Assembly (NCBI GenBank): GCA_963691655.1
Contig: OY829329.1
Coordinates: 53,891,408 to 53,955,407, forward strand
DNA: 64,000 nt
Reading direction: 5' to 3'
DNA from: Toxonevra muliebris
Taxonomy: Eukaryota > Arthropoda > Insecta > Diptera > Pallopteridae
Of the stretch, positions 12,640-23,803 are shown piece by piece; positions within the stretch are counted from its first letter, which is position 1, and each line of letters starts with the position of its first letter. A program made the translations under genes and the position numbers. Below the pieces are notes generated by a model. It saw nothing but the letters and a program-made list of their open reading frames with translations, did no database searches and had not been told where the DNA came from.

Positions 12640-13122
12640 AACTTTTGATGCATTTTTTACTCAACCGACTGGGCTTTAATAGGAGGTTTAAAACGTTTTA
12701 CCGGCCTATTTAATGCGACTTACGAGATGGCCGTACTTTGCGATCATAGCAATTCGGTACACGACTATCCCATTCACAAAGATGCGCTATGCGATAATTT
12801 CCATGGTAATCACAGAAGCGACGTCTATTTCACTTTTGTTAATGAATTTTTAAGTGCGTATGCTGCAATATGGCCATAAAAATTCATTTCCTGCATTCCC
12901 ATTTGGAGTTCTTCTCAGACATCCTGGGCCAGTTCAGCGATGAACGAGCCGAACATTTTCACCAAGAAGTGGCTTCAATTGAAAATAAAAATGATTACAG
13001 AATATTATTCGTCACTCAACGAGAAACTGATAAAGCTGAATTTTAAAAAAATAACGTTTAATCACACATTTTTGAGTTGCATTGACAAAAACTGCATTTT
13101 TGCAAAAATTTTGTTTTCATAA
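12640..13122 (+). pseudogene. Decayed transposon-associated protein (right copy)
   Basis: On the plus strand one frame gives CNMAIKIHFLHSHLEFFSD, FSDERAEHFHQEV and, after a frameshift, a segment ending in the same AEF/KLNFKKITF tail as the left copy. It therefore carries the same HSHL...FSDE-x-x-E-x-FHQ signature. Upstream, GNHRSDVYFTFVNEFLSA parallels the left copy but lies in another frame, so the gene is broken. It points away from its partner at 10733-11425. No function can be assigned from sequence. Confidence 0.58.
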
Positions 13123-13201
13123 AAAGTTTAATAACTGAGTCAATTACTTACCGATTTTTAAAACTAAACTTGCGTGTTACTACGTATATAATAGTGTGTA
13201 T

Positions 13202-13966
13202 GTTAGGTTGGAGTGGCAGCCTTCTGCTTGAAAGCACACTTAAGCACATTTAGACTCATTGTGATACCACAGTACGGCGCTACTCCCCCATTTACGGATT
13301 GGAGAACCATGGGGATTCCATAATGAATCTGGCTATGTCCTTAATATTTACAGATGATAGCTCGGACAGACTAGTGAAGAAAGGTGAGCCCAGGAGTTTT
13401 AGTCTCCTCCTGGCCAGGGATGGGCATTCGCACATGAAATGGAGGTTTGTTTCTTCCTCCTCCTCAGAGCCGCAGCCCCGACAGAAGTCATTGAATGGCA
13501 GTCCTAGTCGTGCAGCATGTCTCCCCATTATGCAGTGACCCGTGAGCACCGAAGTCGTAATACTGATGGAGTTTCTGCTAAGGTTGAGTAGCTGTCTAGT
13601 TTGTCTATTGTCAATAGTGGTCCATGTTAGCCTGGTAATACCACAGGTATGCTCCGCTACCCAGGATCTTTTTGCTTTCTCAAGGTAGTTTTGCTTAATG
13701 GCTAATTTAATAGATGTAAGAGGGACACCAATTGTGCAGGAAGGTGATATATCTGTAAGCTGCGAGCCCTGTTTTGCTAACTCGTCGGCATTGCAGTTAC
13801 CTGAAATATCCATATGTCCAGGCACCCAATGTAGGTGGACCTGCGAGTGACTCGACAAAATGTTGAGTGCAGATCGGCAGTCGAGAACAAGCTTTGATGT
13901 AGTAAAAACACCGCCAAGGGACTTGATTGTTGCTTGGCTGTCCGTGTAGATGCAGATATTCTTATC
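13202..13966 (-). mobile_element. 5'-truncated non-LTR retrotransposon (LINE family 1), copy A
   Basis: A 765-bp LINE 3' end on the minus strand, flanked by a perfect 12-bp target duplication AATAGTGTGTAT (13190-13201 and 13967-13978). It starts just upstream of the RNase H motif YTDSQATIKSL and ends in ...GCCACTCCAACCTAACA. The open frame from about 13966 to its stop at 13292 carries HWVPGHMDISG with NADELAKQG, then a zinc-knuckle-like C-x2-C-x10-H-x4-C (CRGCGSEEEEETNLHFMCEC). The first ~26 codons of the longer open frame beginning at 14044 come from flanking DNA, not from the LINE. It is nearly identical in protein to copy B at 20420-21252, which implies recent movement. Confidence 0.93.
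13292..13966 (-). pseudogene. C-terminal part of LINE ORF2: RNase H and cysteine-rich tail (copy A)
   Basis: This is a remnant of the polyprotein that in complete elements carries endonuclease, reverse transcriptase and RNase H. RNase H removes the RNA strand during target-primed reverse transcription. Visible here are the third catalytic Asp (TDSQATIKSL), the conserved His (WVPGH) and the final Asp (NADELAKQG). The first catalytic Asp and the Glu are missing because of 5' truncation, so the domain cannot be active. The frame is otherwise open to the natural stop. The RNase H plus C-terminal CCHC arrangement fits the I/R1/LOA-type groups; I cannot place it more finely. Confidence 0.88.
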
Positions 13967-14322
13967 AATAGTGTGTATAAACATCACCAAAGTTGAGAAA
14001 AGGCGAAAAAAGTGGAAAAAATTGTGTTTGCTAGACAAATACACACATATTTCTCAAGTTTTCTTAAAAGTTTATTATTATTATTTATTATCTCTAAGTT
14101 TATTTTTCCTAAAACCGGCAGGAAACTGAAAATCTATTGATAATCAACTAAGTTACAAGTTTATAAATGCGCAAAGGTACGTAAAACCGGGTTTTTAACG
14201 GTGAATCAAGATTTTGGGGATTTTTGGAAAATTTCACATACAGACTCTTGTTTTACTCGACAAGACCTACAAGAAAAATCATATCACTTCCCAGGTATTT
14301 TTTACTGTCACACCGTGTATCG

Positions 14323-17029
14323 ATAGGCTAGTAAGTAGATCTATGAATTTTCTATTGGCCAAATAATTTTTCTTGCTGATAGATTTTTCTGTGCTCCAAG
14401 TGCAGACAACATCATCACCAAACAAAAGTTGAATTTCTTTTTTTTTTATTGTCTCACGTAAGTGGAACCTTCTGAACCTATACTATTATTGCAAGAATTT
14501 AAATACTTAAATGTATTTTTCTTAGTATGAAAGCAAGCAAGAAAAAAACACAAAACTGAAGGAGGGAAAACACTTTATCACTGCGGTACATTTAATTTAT
14601 AACTTTTAGCTCATTTGTCGCACATTTTACCTTGTTTGTAACACTAAATCTTGTAACAATGCAAACAAACTACATACAACATACAGAAAGATCATTTCAA
14701 ACAAACAAGCACACATATATTAAACAAGGTTGCAGAAGAATGCATACAAAAGAGACAAAGAGAGAGAGAAAAAGACAGGTAATAAATTAAATTTATGAGT
14801 TCTTTGATAAAAAAAAGAAAGCATAAATGAAAACGTAAACTACTATAAAAATCTTCAGCAAATGAAAATATTGCCAGTGGAAAAAAATGGCATTTGTAGG
14901 AAAAAAGAGTGGCAAAAAACTTAAGTAAATTTCTGCAAGTTTCAAAGCGTTTTTTCCTTTGCTAAAACTTAAAAATTACTATTGTCAAAACTTTTACTTA
15001 CCAAGCTTAAATTGTTAGAGTAATTTGTATAATTGAATATGAAAATATTTACTTTAAAATTTTTTTGGTTTATTTATTTTACATAATTAGCGCCATTAAA
15101 ATATCCACATCTCGAAGCTGCCAACGAATACGAAGAATATCACTCTTTTACATATCAACATTTGTGAAATTTAATTTTAAGCAGCCACAGCCACTCACAC
15201 TTGGAGTCGCCAGCCATCGTTGCCACAGCACACACTTGTCGAAACAATTTTCCCACATACAATCAGAACAGAAAGAAGTTTCTACGCGATTTCATTAAAA
15301 ATATGAGAAGAAAGAACGAGAAAGTATAAATGAAAACCACGCGTAAACATTCACATTCACCAAGCCAAACAAGCCACACACATACATGCATGAGCAAATA
15401 CTTTTCACATTTCATAGTTTAAGGCGTATACTATGTGGTTTTTGTGTGTGTGTGTGTGTGTGTGTGTTGAAGTAAAAGCAAAAGCAGCAGCAAAGCAAGC
15501 TACAATTTTATATGTGGGCGAACGAAAGCAAACATGCAGGCTGGCGGGCAAAGGCGAAAGCACCTTCTTCTATTTTTTTGCTACTGGTTTGCGCCATGAC
15601 TTTTCATATAATTTCCGCATCATAAAGCTGTGAAAGTAATTTTCCACTTGAAAAACACGATGACTCCGACGACGACAATAGTGTTTTTTTTTTTCGATTT
15701 TTCACATTACAAGAACAACAACAGTAGAAGAAGAACCAACAGCAGCAGCAGCTGTTGGTAACACACACACACTCTAACAAAACCACACAAATAAACAAAC
15801 GTAAATACTACAAAAATATGTTCTAATATACGCGAGTATATATGTATGTATGTATATCTCTCTATCTTTCCATGTATACGTTTGTGTGTTTCTCTGTTTC
15901 TCCGTGTTTGTCTGACTGCGTTCACTTTTAATGGCGAACTTCAACTTCACGCACATAAAAGAGTCCAACTTTTTTTCGCTTTTCTTTTTTTTTTTTTGTA
16001 ATTTCTTTTACTCTCTGCCGCCTTTAGGCGTAAATTTCAATGTTGTAGTATTTTCGTTCGTTTGTCGTTTTTGCCTCATTTTGATTAGCAAAACTTTTAT
16101 GTTTATATTCTTGTTGCTGCCTCCATTGTTGTCGTTGTTGTTGTTATTGCTCTGTAACTTTAATGATTGTAATTTCATTTCATTTCGTTTCGTTTTTAAA
16201 AGTGGCAGCGAACATTTTTAATTGCACTTAATTTTTGCGTTGATTTTGCTCGATTGTTTGTTTGTTTATTTGTTTGTCATGACAATTCGCCATCTCCAAC
16301 GCCACTTTGCGTTTTGAGTATTCTATAGTGAAATGGGCGTGATATGACAAGTTTTATGTGCTTTCTTTATTGTCGTTGTTTTTGTTGTGGTTTTACATTA
16401 ATTTCGGTTAATGTAATAAATTGAATTTAGAAAAGTTTTCAATTTCACAAATGCCAGTATAAATAAATTTAAGTTTTAGTTGAATTTTAAGCAAAAGAGA
16501 TTCAAATTTTTTGTACACCATTGCGTATACGTAACTTTTTTGTGTGTTTATTTAAATTGTTAGTTTTTTATTTAAGAAAGAAAATGGTTTTGGTTACGGA
16601 ATATATACGAAATAGAAAAAATTTTTTTTTGATTTTAAAAAAAAAAGGTAAACGAAACATAAACTTTTTGAGACTTCTTTATATTCTACAATTTTTGTTA
16701 AAAAAATTTATGTAAAATATTCGCCATTGGGTTTACTTTCCAACACTTTAGAAAAAGAACGTGATCTTTGATCAGATATTGGTTGAGTAGATTAGAAAAA
16801 TCACCTTCCCTTATTCTTTGATTTGCCGGTCGACCTTCGTCTCAATCGATTATGATGACAGTGAGTGAGTTGAATCAAAATATGTTCTAGCACAACAGTT
16901 GCAAAACAAAAATGTTGTTGTTTTCGTTGTTTTAAAGGTTATGTAGACAATTCGATAAAATTATTTATTATTTACGGGTAAAAATTCATTGAACTGTGCT
17001 CGAATTTAAAAAAAAAATTGTTGTAGCAG
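14323..17029. other. A+T-rich non-coding DNA with microsatellites
   Basis: It contains a (TG)n run at 15443-15467, TATG and CAG runs around 15735-15860, and many CAA/GTT triplets. No gene is recognised; the translated frames near 15604-15968 are Cys/Leu-rich low complexity from GTT and CAG runs. Confidence 0.55.
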
Positions 17030-18820
17030 ACGGGAGACATATCTTTTCTAACGAATTCGGGGTCAAGGAACTCAGTGGTGATAACAGTTTTTTCCCTGTT
17101 ATCAGCGTTTCATACAAATTTTTTATTTTTGATGTGTAAACATTTTAGCTCACGGTATGGGCAAAATTTCAACTGTGTAAAATGTAAGAATAACTGTATC
17201 GTAAGATGTAAGATAACTGTAACGTCCAGTTCCTCTCTCGCTCACACTACTGCGCGGCATGACTGTGCTACTCTAAACAACAAAGAAAAGAGAGGGAGAA
17301 ATTAAAATACGAGCGGAGTTTGTTTGTTTATGTTTCGATCAATTTATTCACACATATACGAAAACAAAATATGTATGCACATTTATTCGTGGCAGAATTA
17401 TTTGTTGGTGTTAAACGTGTGGAGATCGACTATACCATACAAGCAGAGAAGTCGACGTAGCAAACACAGGCGTTTGATAGGTTTTGCATTCGGTTAGTTA
17501 GATTGGATTAAAATCAAACTTATTTATTATAAAATCACTTATTTACTTCAATAAAAATACATTGTTTCTTATTTTTATTAAATTCAGTTAAGGCCAATCT
17601 CTTTGCGGTGCTTTTAAAAAGTAGTGGGGTGACTGGTCACCCCTGTTGCCTTTCTAAGGTTAAATGCGGAAAGCACTTATCGTCGCTTATAGGTGTATGA
17701 ATTTGTACACACATACTCCAAATCAATTCTCAGGCGACGTTATGTAAAATTTTCACATCTAATAGAATTTCAAATCGACAGGAAAAAAAACTTAAAGCAC
17801 GGAAAAAAAGATGCAATTACAGCTGTGTATATGCGAACATATCGTGCCCGATTCATTGACTAAAAGAAAAATAATGCAACTACGATTTGGTGCAATTGCA
17901 AAATATTTTTGCATTCACACAACAACAAATATATGCGATATGGAATAAAAATTTGCATTTGCGATGATGCAAGACCATTTGCAATTTATAGTGAATTGGG
18001 CTATTATATATAAAAGATAATGATATCTTATAAATTTTTAAGTTTATAAAAGAATTATTTTAATTTGAATTATTTACCTAGCATGTAGGTTATACATCAA
18101 ATCCCTATATATGGCTATACATATGTGAGCTTATGTACATGGCATTCAGTTGGCTTAACTGTTTACACAGCAAATATCTTGCGTGCCTTGCACACATCCA
18201 TTGTTTTTTTTTTAGTTTTGGTTTGGGGATATACTACGAAGTTACATGTTCCTCTTTAGAGGGTTAATATGTTCAAGATATATGTTGCCCATGAAATTTT
18301 ACTATAAGTCACTGAACAACAAAAATCTGTAAACTTAGTTTTAGGAAACATAAACTCAAATTCCAAAAATGTTTCAAATTTTCAGCTTTTGTGTGAACTG
18401 GAAGCTTATTTTTTAGCCGATCGTTTTGAAACTTTTAGAAACTAATTTCTTAACGAAAAAAATGATATGTACCAAAATTTAATTTATTTCGATGTAAAAT
18501 AAAGGTACCTCCCATACAACTTTTCCACTTTTTGGGGATTTTTAACGGTTTTTTGTATGGGAGCTATGTCTAAAATTATTTTTTTCTGCAAATAAATATC
18601 CGATTCAGTTTTCTCATGTCAAAAAACCCCTCGATACCAATTTTCACTGCAATAAGAAGAGGAACATGTAACTACGTAGTATACCCCCAAACCAAAACTT
18701 CAAAAAAAAAAAAAATTTGTATGAAACGCTGCTGATAAGGGAAAAACGGTTATCACCACTGAATTCCTTGACCCCCAATTAGTTTGAAACGATATGTCTC
18801 CCATCTGCCACATTTTATGA
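17030..18820. mobile_element. 1.8-kb element with ~100-bp terminal inverted repeats
   Basis: The left arm (about 17030-17130) contains GGGAGACATATC, GGTCAAGGAACTCAGTGGTG and ATCAGCGTTTCATACAAA. The right arm (about 18705-18820) is their inverse with a few changes. There is no recognisable transposase inside, so it is probably non-autonomous or degraded. A second inverted-repeat element is nested at 18214-18702, close to the right arm. CTAGCACA and GGTTATGT-type strings recur in direct orientation outside both ends (16888/18822 and 16937/18900). The host sequence may therefore itself have been a repeat, but that is less certain. Confidence 0.65.
18214..18702. mobile_element. Nested ~490-bp MITE with ~43-bp inverted ends
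   Basis: The left end reads AGTTTTGGTTTGGGG followed by ATACTACGAAGTTACATGTT; the right end is its inverse with small changes (AACATGTAACTACGTAGTAT then CCCCCAAACCAAAACTT). The interior has GGTACCTCCCATACAA, a phrase shared with the dispersed repeats at 25391 and 33005. It does not encode a protein. Confidence 0.68.
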
Positions 18821-18849
18821 CTAGCACAGTGTTATTATCAATTTCGGAA

Positions 18850-19777
18850 AAAAATTATTTTCCGGTTAATATTTATCTGTTAGGATTTCGTTGGTTTTAT
18901 GGTTATGTTAACAATTTGATGGAATTACTCCTATTTTGTTAGTAAAAAATTATTATTTTTTATTTCGGATAAAATTCAAATTCCGGATAAAATTTATCCA
19001 TTTTATCCGTTTATAACATAAAGTGTTTTAAACAATAAAATAACTGTGGAACTAATAAAATATACGATAATAACAATTTATCCGTAAATAATATCTATAA
19101 TATAATATAGTAAAAATCTATACCATTTTTTGTTTTAGCTTAAATAGAGCTTCTTTCCATTAAGCTTTGCTCTCTGCCCCATAAATTTTGCCTACAGTAA
19201 TATCAGTTTTCAATTTTGTTGTTGTTACACATTTATCAAGTAATAACTTTGTATGAAACTAAATGCAGCTGTTTGCAGCTTGCATACATTCATATATATG
19301 AAAATAAATGCATCAATAAATGCATTTCCGATGATAGATGACAAATGTACATATAAAAGATAAATGCATTTTTGAGTAAAATGTAGTCACCAAAAACCTA
19401 CTAGTAATAAGTAATGGAATTTTTAAATACGCCTGAGAGTATGCAACATATTTTTGTTATTACTTATTTTTTTTGTTTTTCTTTTTTGGTAAGACTCACA
19501 CAGTTATCTACTTTTATGTTACAATTGGAAAATGGCAGCACCAAAGTGTTCAATAACACATATACCAACAAGTAAGCACTCTCACACAGGCACTCATACA
19601 TCCACAATAGAACACACAAATGCAATCAAATGCTTCTGGTGATCGAACCGGATGTTCTACGTTTTTCTTTTCATTTATATTTTCTTTTGCATTGAAATAA
19701 AATAAAATCAAAAAAAATTGCACACCTCTTCAATATTCAAAAATTTTAAATGCATTCATAGGTAGTTACTACCTACA
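18850..19777. other. A+T-rich non-coding DNA with a GGATAAAAT-family fragment
   Basis: At 18965-19010 the motif CGGATAAAATTTATCC followed by ATTTTATCCG matches the repeat family that is tandem at 29271-30360. No gene is recognised in the rest. Confidence 0.55.
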
Positions 19778-20049
19778 TACAGTGTCGGACAAAACTAAAG
19801 CACGGATTCTTCATTGTTTGCATTTTGCTCAGTAATATTGTAAACCAAGTTTTGACTGAAATTTTGTTTATGAATGTAATAAGAGTATACACTCGTTGTA
19901 ATAAAATATAAGAATTATAATATTATTTTTTAAATAAAATAAAAATATTAACTCAAAAGTAACAAAATGCATAAAACTGGGGCGACAAAACTAAAGCACA
20001 AAAGGAATATATTAATAGAAAATTTTGATTTCTTCATTATTTCGTAGCG

Positions 20050-20400
20050 TACTCATTACTTTTCAGAGCTGTTGCACATTTTCACCAGAGCACTACGTTG
20101 GCTCCCCCGTATTATACGGTGCTTTTCAAATAACGCGGATTTCATCATTGCCCATTTAGTCTGCACACTAGCTTTAATCCTTCGCAACCTTTCATGTTAA
20201 ATATCGATTCATCCGTAAGAAGCACGGTCTTTCATTTGGCAGTAGCCCAGCTAAAGTGCGCGGCTACAAATTCGAGCCTTGCCTGTCGATTCTCTCGAGA
20301 AAAAAATGTTTTTTTTTACGCTTTTGTATCTTGCTAAGCCACCCTCCACAGCTCGTCTTCTCTAGTAAGTTAGATCACAGACTTTCTCTCAGACTTCCTG
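20050..20400 (-). pseudogene. Tc1 transposase, central part with first catalytic Asp
   Basis: On the minus strand the translation gives RLEFVAAHFSWATAK, stop, KTVLLTDESIFNMKGCEG, then a region like the GG-x-x-MVWGCF block of Tc1 transposases, containing several stops. TDES carries the first Asp of the DDE triad, which cuts and joins DNA. The second Asp and the Glu are absent because sequence between here and the left terminal repeat is deleted. It is separated from its N-terminal part (21253-21500) by the LINE. It is a dead copy. Confidence 0.78.
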
Positions 20401-20419
20401 ACCATTGCAGCATCTTTTA

Positions 20420-21252
20420 GGCGGAAGTAATGGCTATCTATCAAGCGTCCAAGTGGCTTATTCGCAATGATTCATTCGATAAGAATATCTGCATCTACAC
20501 GGACAGCCAAGCAGCAATCAAGTCCCTTGCCGGTGTTTTCACTACATCAAAGCTTGTTCTCGACTGCCGATCTTCACTCAACATTTTGTCGAGTCACTCG
20601 CAGGTCCACCTACATTGGGTGCCTGGACATATGGATATTTCAGGTAACTGCAATGCCGACGAGTTAGCAAAACAGGGCTCGCAGCTTACAGATATATCAC
20701 CTTCCTGCACAATTGGTGTCCCTCTTACATCTATTAAATTAGCCATTAAGCAAAACTACCTTGAGAAAGCAAAAAGATCCTGGGTAGCGGAGCATACCTG
20801 TGGTATTACCAGGCTAACATGGACCACTATGAACAATAGACGAACTAGACAGCTACTCAACCTTAGCAGAAACTCCATCAGCATTACGACTTCGGTGCTC
20901 ACGGGACACTGCATAATGGCGAGACATGCTGCACGACTAGGACTGCCATTCAATGACTTCTGTCGGGGCTGCAGCTCTGAGGAGGAGGAAGAAACAGTCC
21001 TCCATTTCATGTGCGAATGCCCACCCCCGACCAGGAGGAGACTAAAACTCCTGGGTTCACCTTTCTTCACTAGTCTGTCCGAGCTATCATCCGTAAATAT
21101 TAAGGACATAGCCAGATTCATTATGGAATCTTCATGGTTCTCCAATCCGTAAATGGGGGAGTCGCGCCGTACTGTGGTATCACAATGAACCTAAATGTGC
21201 TTAAGTGTGCTTTCAAGCAGAAGGCTGCCACTCCAACCTAACCTAACCTATA
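20420..21252 (+). mobile_element. 5'-truncated non-LTR retrotransposon (LINE family 1), copy B
   Basis: It starts at the RNase H catalytic Glu codon (AEVMAI at 20421) and ends in the pentamer tail CCAACCTAACCTAACCTA. The 3' untranslated part (21153-21252) contains GTGGTATCACAATG, CTAAGTGTG-like strings and GCCACTCCAACC, shared with the SINEs at 3943 and 24972. It lies inside a Tc1 transposase gene. Possible short target repeats (ATCTTTT near 20412 and 21259) are imperfect. Confidence 0.92.
20430..21152 (+). pseudogene. C-terminal part of LINE ORF2: RNase H and cysteine-rich tail (copy B)
   Basis: A 240-residue open frame. The RNase H part has the catalytic Glu just before the first Met (AEVM), the Asp in YTDSQAAIKSL at about residue 25, WVPGHMDISG at about 63-72 and NADELAKQG at about 75-83. 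The C-terminal part has CRGCSSEEEEETVLHFMCEC (C-x2-C-x10-H-x4-C) and ends ESSWFSNP. The first RNase H Asp and all of the reverse transcriptase and endonuclease are missing. The Met at 20430 is simply the first in the remaining frame, not a natural start. It differs from copy A at only a small number of residues and has no internal stop, consistent with young age. In full elements this domain digests RNA after reverse transcription. Confidence 0.9.
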
Positions 21253-21500
21253 AAAGGATCTTTTTTAATAAACCGAATAATGGCCTGATCCTCACGTTTG
21301 GTTGTGCGGAAAATAGCTTATAGCTCGGGAATTAACGTAATGGCAAATACAAAACTTTTTTACAATGCATGCCACTGATTCAGCTTTATTAAATTCACTT
21401 AGAATATTTTCTCTAAATTGTGCAGAATACTTATTTCGAGCAATTTTGGGAAGCGAAATTTTGAAATGCGAACGGTGACGGTGAATGATAACCAACAACT
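21253..21500 (-). pseudogene. Tc1 transposase N-terminal part
   Basis: On the minus strand the frame gives SLPKIARNKYSAQFRENIL, then SEFNKAESVACIVKKFCI, in the position and style of the N-terminal helix-turn-helix DNA-binding domain of Tc1 transposases, which recognises the terminal repeats. A stop follows HNQT. The remainder of the gene lies beyond the LINE at 20050-20400. Confidence 0.6.
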
Positions 21501-21856
21501 TATATACGCTTCCAATTTTTTTCTTAGCCCTGCTTTTTGTTTTCCAAAATAACGGGTTACAAGTTTAACGATAGTTGTTATTGTTTATTTTTAACAATTG
21601 ATCGTAACAGTAAGCGAAAAAGATTATGTGCTTTAGTTTTGTCGCGGCAGGTTTAGGCATATTGCGCAATATTAGTAAAAAAAAGGAAAACTTTAACCAG
21701 TTTTTAATGTTATTTTGTTATTTTGTTTCAACAAGTGTATAATTATACTAAATTTATAAAACAAAAAAAATTTGTGCATACTTGCATATTTTTAAGTTTT
21801 TTTGAACTAAATGTTGACAAGAAAGAGTTCGTGCTTTAGTTTTTTCCGACACTGTA

Positions 21857-23513
21857 TGTATGTGAGAAGTACCTATATATTTGTGTCTTTTTTTGTTAAT
21901 TTACTACACTTTTGAATATAGCACATACATATGTATGCAGGTGTGTAAAAAAAAAAGAAACTTTACTTTTTGGGGAGAATATGGGAATCGTACGCGTTGT
22001 CGCTCTAATATTGCAATGCTAGTGCTAATATCTATCGTCAGTTTTGCTTCTCTATGTAATGTCAGCTGTGTTTGTGTTATTTCCCAGCCACGTGGGGCTT
22101 AAAAAGGCTTAGTTTCAAATAGGTTTTAGATGAGTGCAAATTGAAGTGATGCTGTTGCTATGCTTTTGCTTTATTGTGTTGTGGGGTAAATTGTGTGTGA
22201 CAAAAAACGTGTGGTCTTCATGAATATTTTAGTATGACTGTATTCGCATAAGCGTGTACCTACATATGCTTGTATGTGTATATTTGTGTATGTATGTGTC
22301 CGTTTTAAACATGTTTCAAATTTTTCATGTTATATGTTTGTTTGTTTGTCTGTTTGTTCATTCATGTAGATGCTCCCCCAAAATAACCAATTTAAAAAAT
22401 TTTCAGCGCCGCTTCAAACTGAAAATGTCATGTTTGTGTGATTTAGCGAATGACTTCACGTTGTTTTTACTGTTGCTGTTATTGCAGTTGTGTTCGTGTT
22501 TGCTGTGTCGTTTGTTGTTTGCCATTTTTAAAATAAGTATTTACATGATTTAGCAGAAATGTTTATACTGAAAACAAAAAAAAAACACAACAAAGCTTGA
22601 GGTCTAAGTTAAGAATATTCAATCAATCAGCTCAGCTCAATTCCCATACTATTTTCTCCACTGAATTAGTTACTCTTTTGACTCTTGGTCCAAAACAGAA
22701 AGGGTGTGCAAAATGTACATGTGTCATAAATTCTTTTAAACCCTTTTCTGTATATATAACTACTGTGCGCCAATTTCCCTAAAAATAAAAAAACACACAC
22801 TGTCACTTCACTTCATTTTATATTGGGTAGCTTGGAATTTTTGGAAGTTGAAGTTGCAGCTTGTTGATATGTTATGGGATTTTTGTTTGGGAATTGCACA
22901 AATTGACACTTGCGGGCATGTTGTATGTATATGTAAATTGTACTCATCGTAGTCGTGCATAAAATGTATGTGTATGCACGTAACACAAACATACTCGTAT
23001 ATATGCCGTGAAAAGAAAAGGGGAAACAACAGCAGCAACTTGTTTGCAAATTAAATGATCCGGTAAAATCAATAAAAGCGTATTAAAAGCAGAGAACATT
23101 CTCAGTGTTTCCTTCGTTTTTTGGTTCAAATTATTTTACATAGAAATTCAATTGTGGCTTTGGAAATTTTTTTGATGATGAGTTTTTTTTGGATTGTTTT
23201 CTTTCAAAGAAAACTTTTTAGATTTTTGTTAAGTAATTTTTCTTAACAAAGCGAATGCCAATTCAATGTTAACTCTTTCTTCACTAGATAGTGTGTAGTG
23301 TAGATACAGATTTTTTTTTTTTTTTTTTTGTTGGAACAGCAAGATACCGATATATATATTCATAACTTTATACAACCCTAAGAATTTACCAGGAGATCGA
23401 CTTCACATTTTGGCAAAAATAATCTTACACAATGACAAAAAATGCCAGTGCATAGAATAGATTTAGTTAATTTGACATAAGAACACTTTAGAAGCTTGTT
23501 AAACAGAATAACT
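21857..23513. other. A+T-rich non-coding DNA
   Basis: It contains TATG microsatellites near 22255-22300 and a 19-T run at 23311-23329. I recognise no gene. Confidence 0.5.
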
Positions 23514-23803
23514 TTAACCCTTCTGTTGGCACCACTTTTGTTTATCACATTGCTACCACCACGGTCCAGCCAGACCGTCATACATTTATACTGCGTTTAT
23601 TTGAATTTTCAATGTAAACTGTACGAAAACACTACATAAGGAGTGAGATTGAAAAAATCTTAACAAACGTTTTACCTATTAATTTTTTTTTTTTTTTTTG
23701 GGTGTAAAATTTAAAAATTTTTTTGATCTAGTTATCTTTGAAAAATATGTCAGTTGTTATTTTTAATGACAAACATGTTGATTTATTGTGACTTTGATCA
23801 AAA

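Larger units (their letters stand above)
12300..14322 (+). mobile_element. Right copy of the head-to-head inverted transposon pair
   Basis: Inverse of 10271-11685. The outer end in reverse complement reads ACACGGTGTGACAGTAAAAAATACC, close to ACACAGTGTTACA and the following AATACC on the left. It is longer than the left copy because it keeps about 190 bp near 12360-12520 and because a LINE fragment (13202-13966) has been inserted in it. The divergence between arms is visible but modest. Confidence 0.75.
19780..21854 (-). mobile_element. Defective Tc1-like transposon, interrupted by a LINE
   Basis: 25-bp terminal inverted repeats with one mismatch: left CAGTGTCGGACAAAACTAAA at 19780-19804, right inverse at 21830-21854. 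Both are flanked by TA (19778-19779 and 21855-21856). A second inner pair (GCGACAAAACTAAAGCACA near 19982 and 21627-21645) gives the IR/DR arrangement typical of Tc1-like elements. The transposase runs on the minus strand and is split by LINE copy B (20420-21252). Confidence 0.9.

Noticed and set aside
13966..14044. N-terminal extension of the LINE frame upstream of 13966
   Set aside because: It comes from host DNA outside the 12-bp target duplication, so the fused frame is an accident of insertion.
20756..21145. 129-codon open frame antisense to LINE copy B
   Set aside because: Shadow of the real frame on the opposite strand; the same antisense frame is present at copy A. The same applies to 45434-45664 and 55383-55730.
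21236..21252. Telomeric (CCTAA)n sequence
   Set aside because: It is the pentamer tail of a LINE, and flies do not use this telomere repeat.
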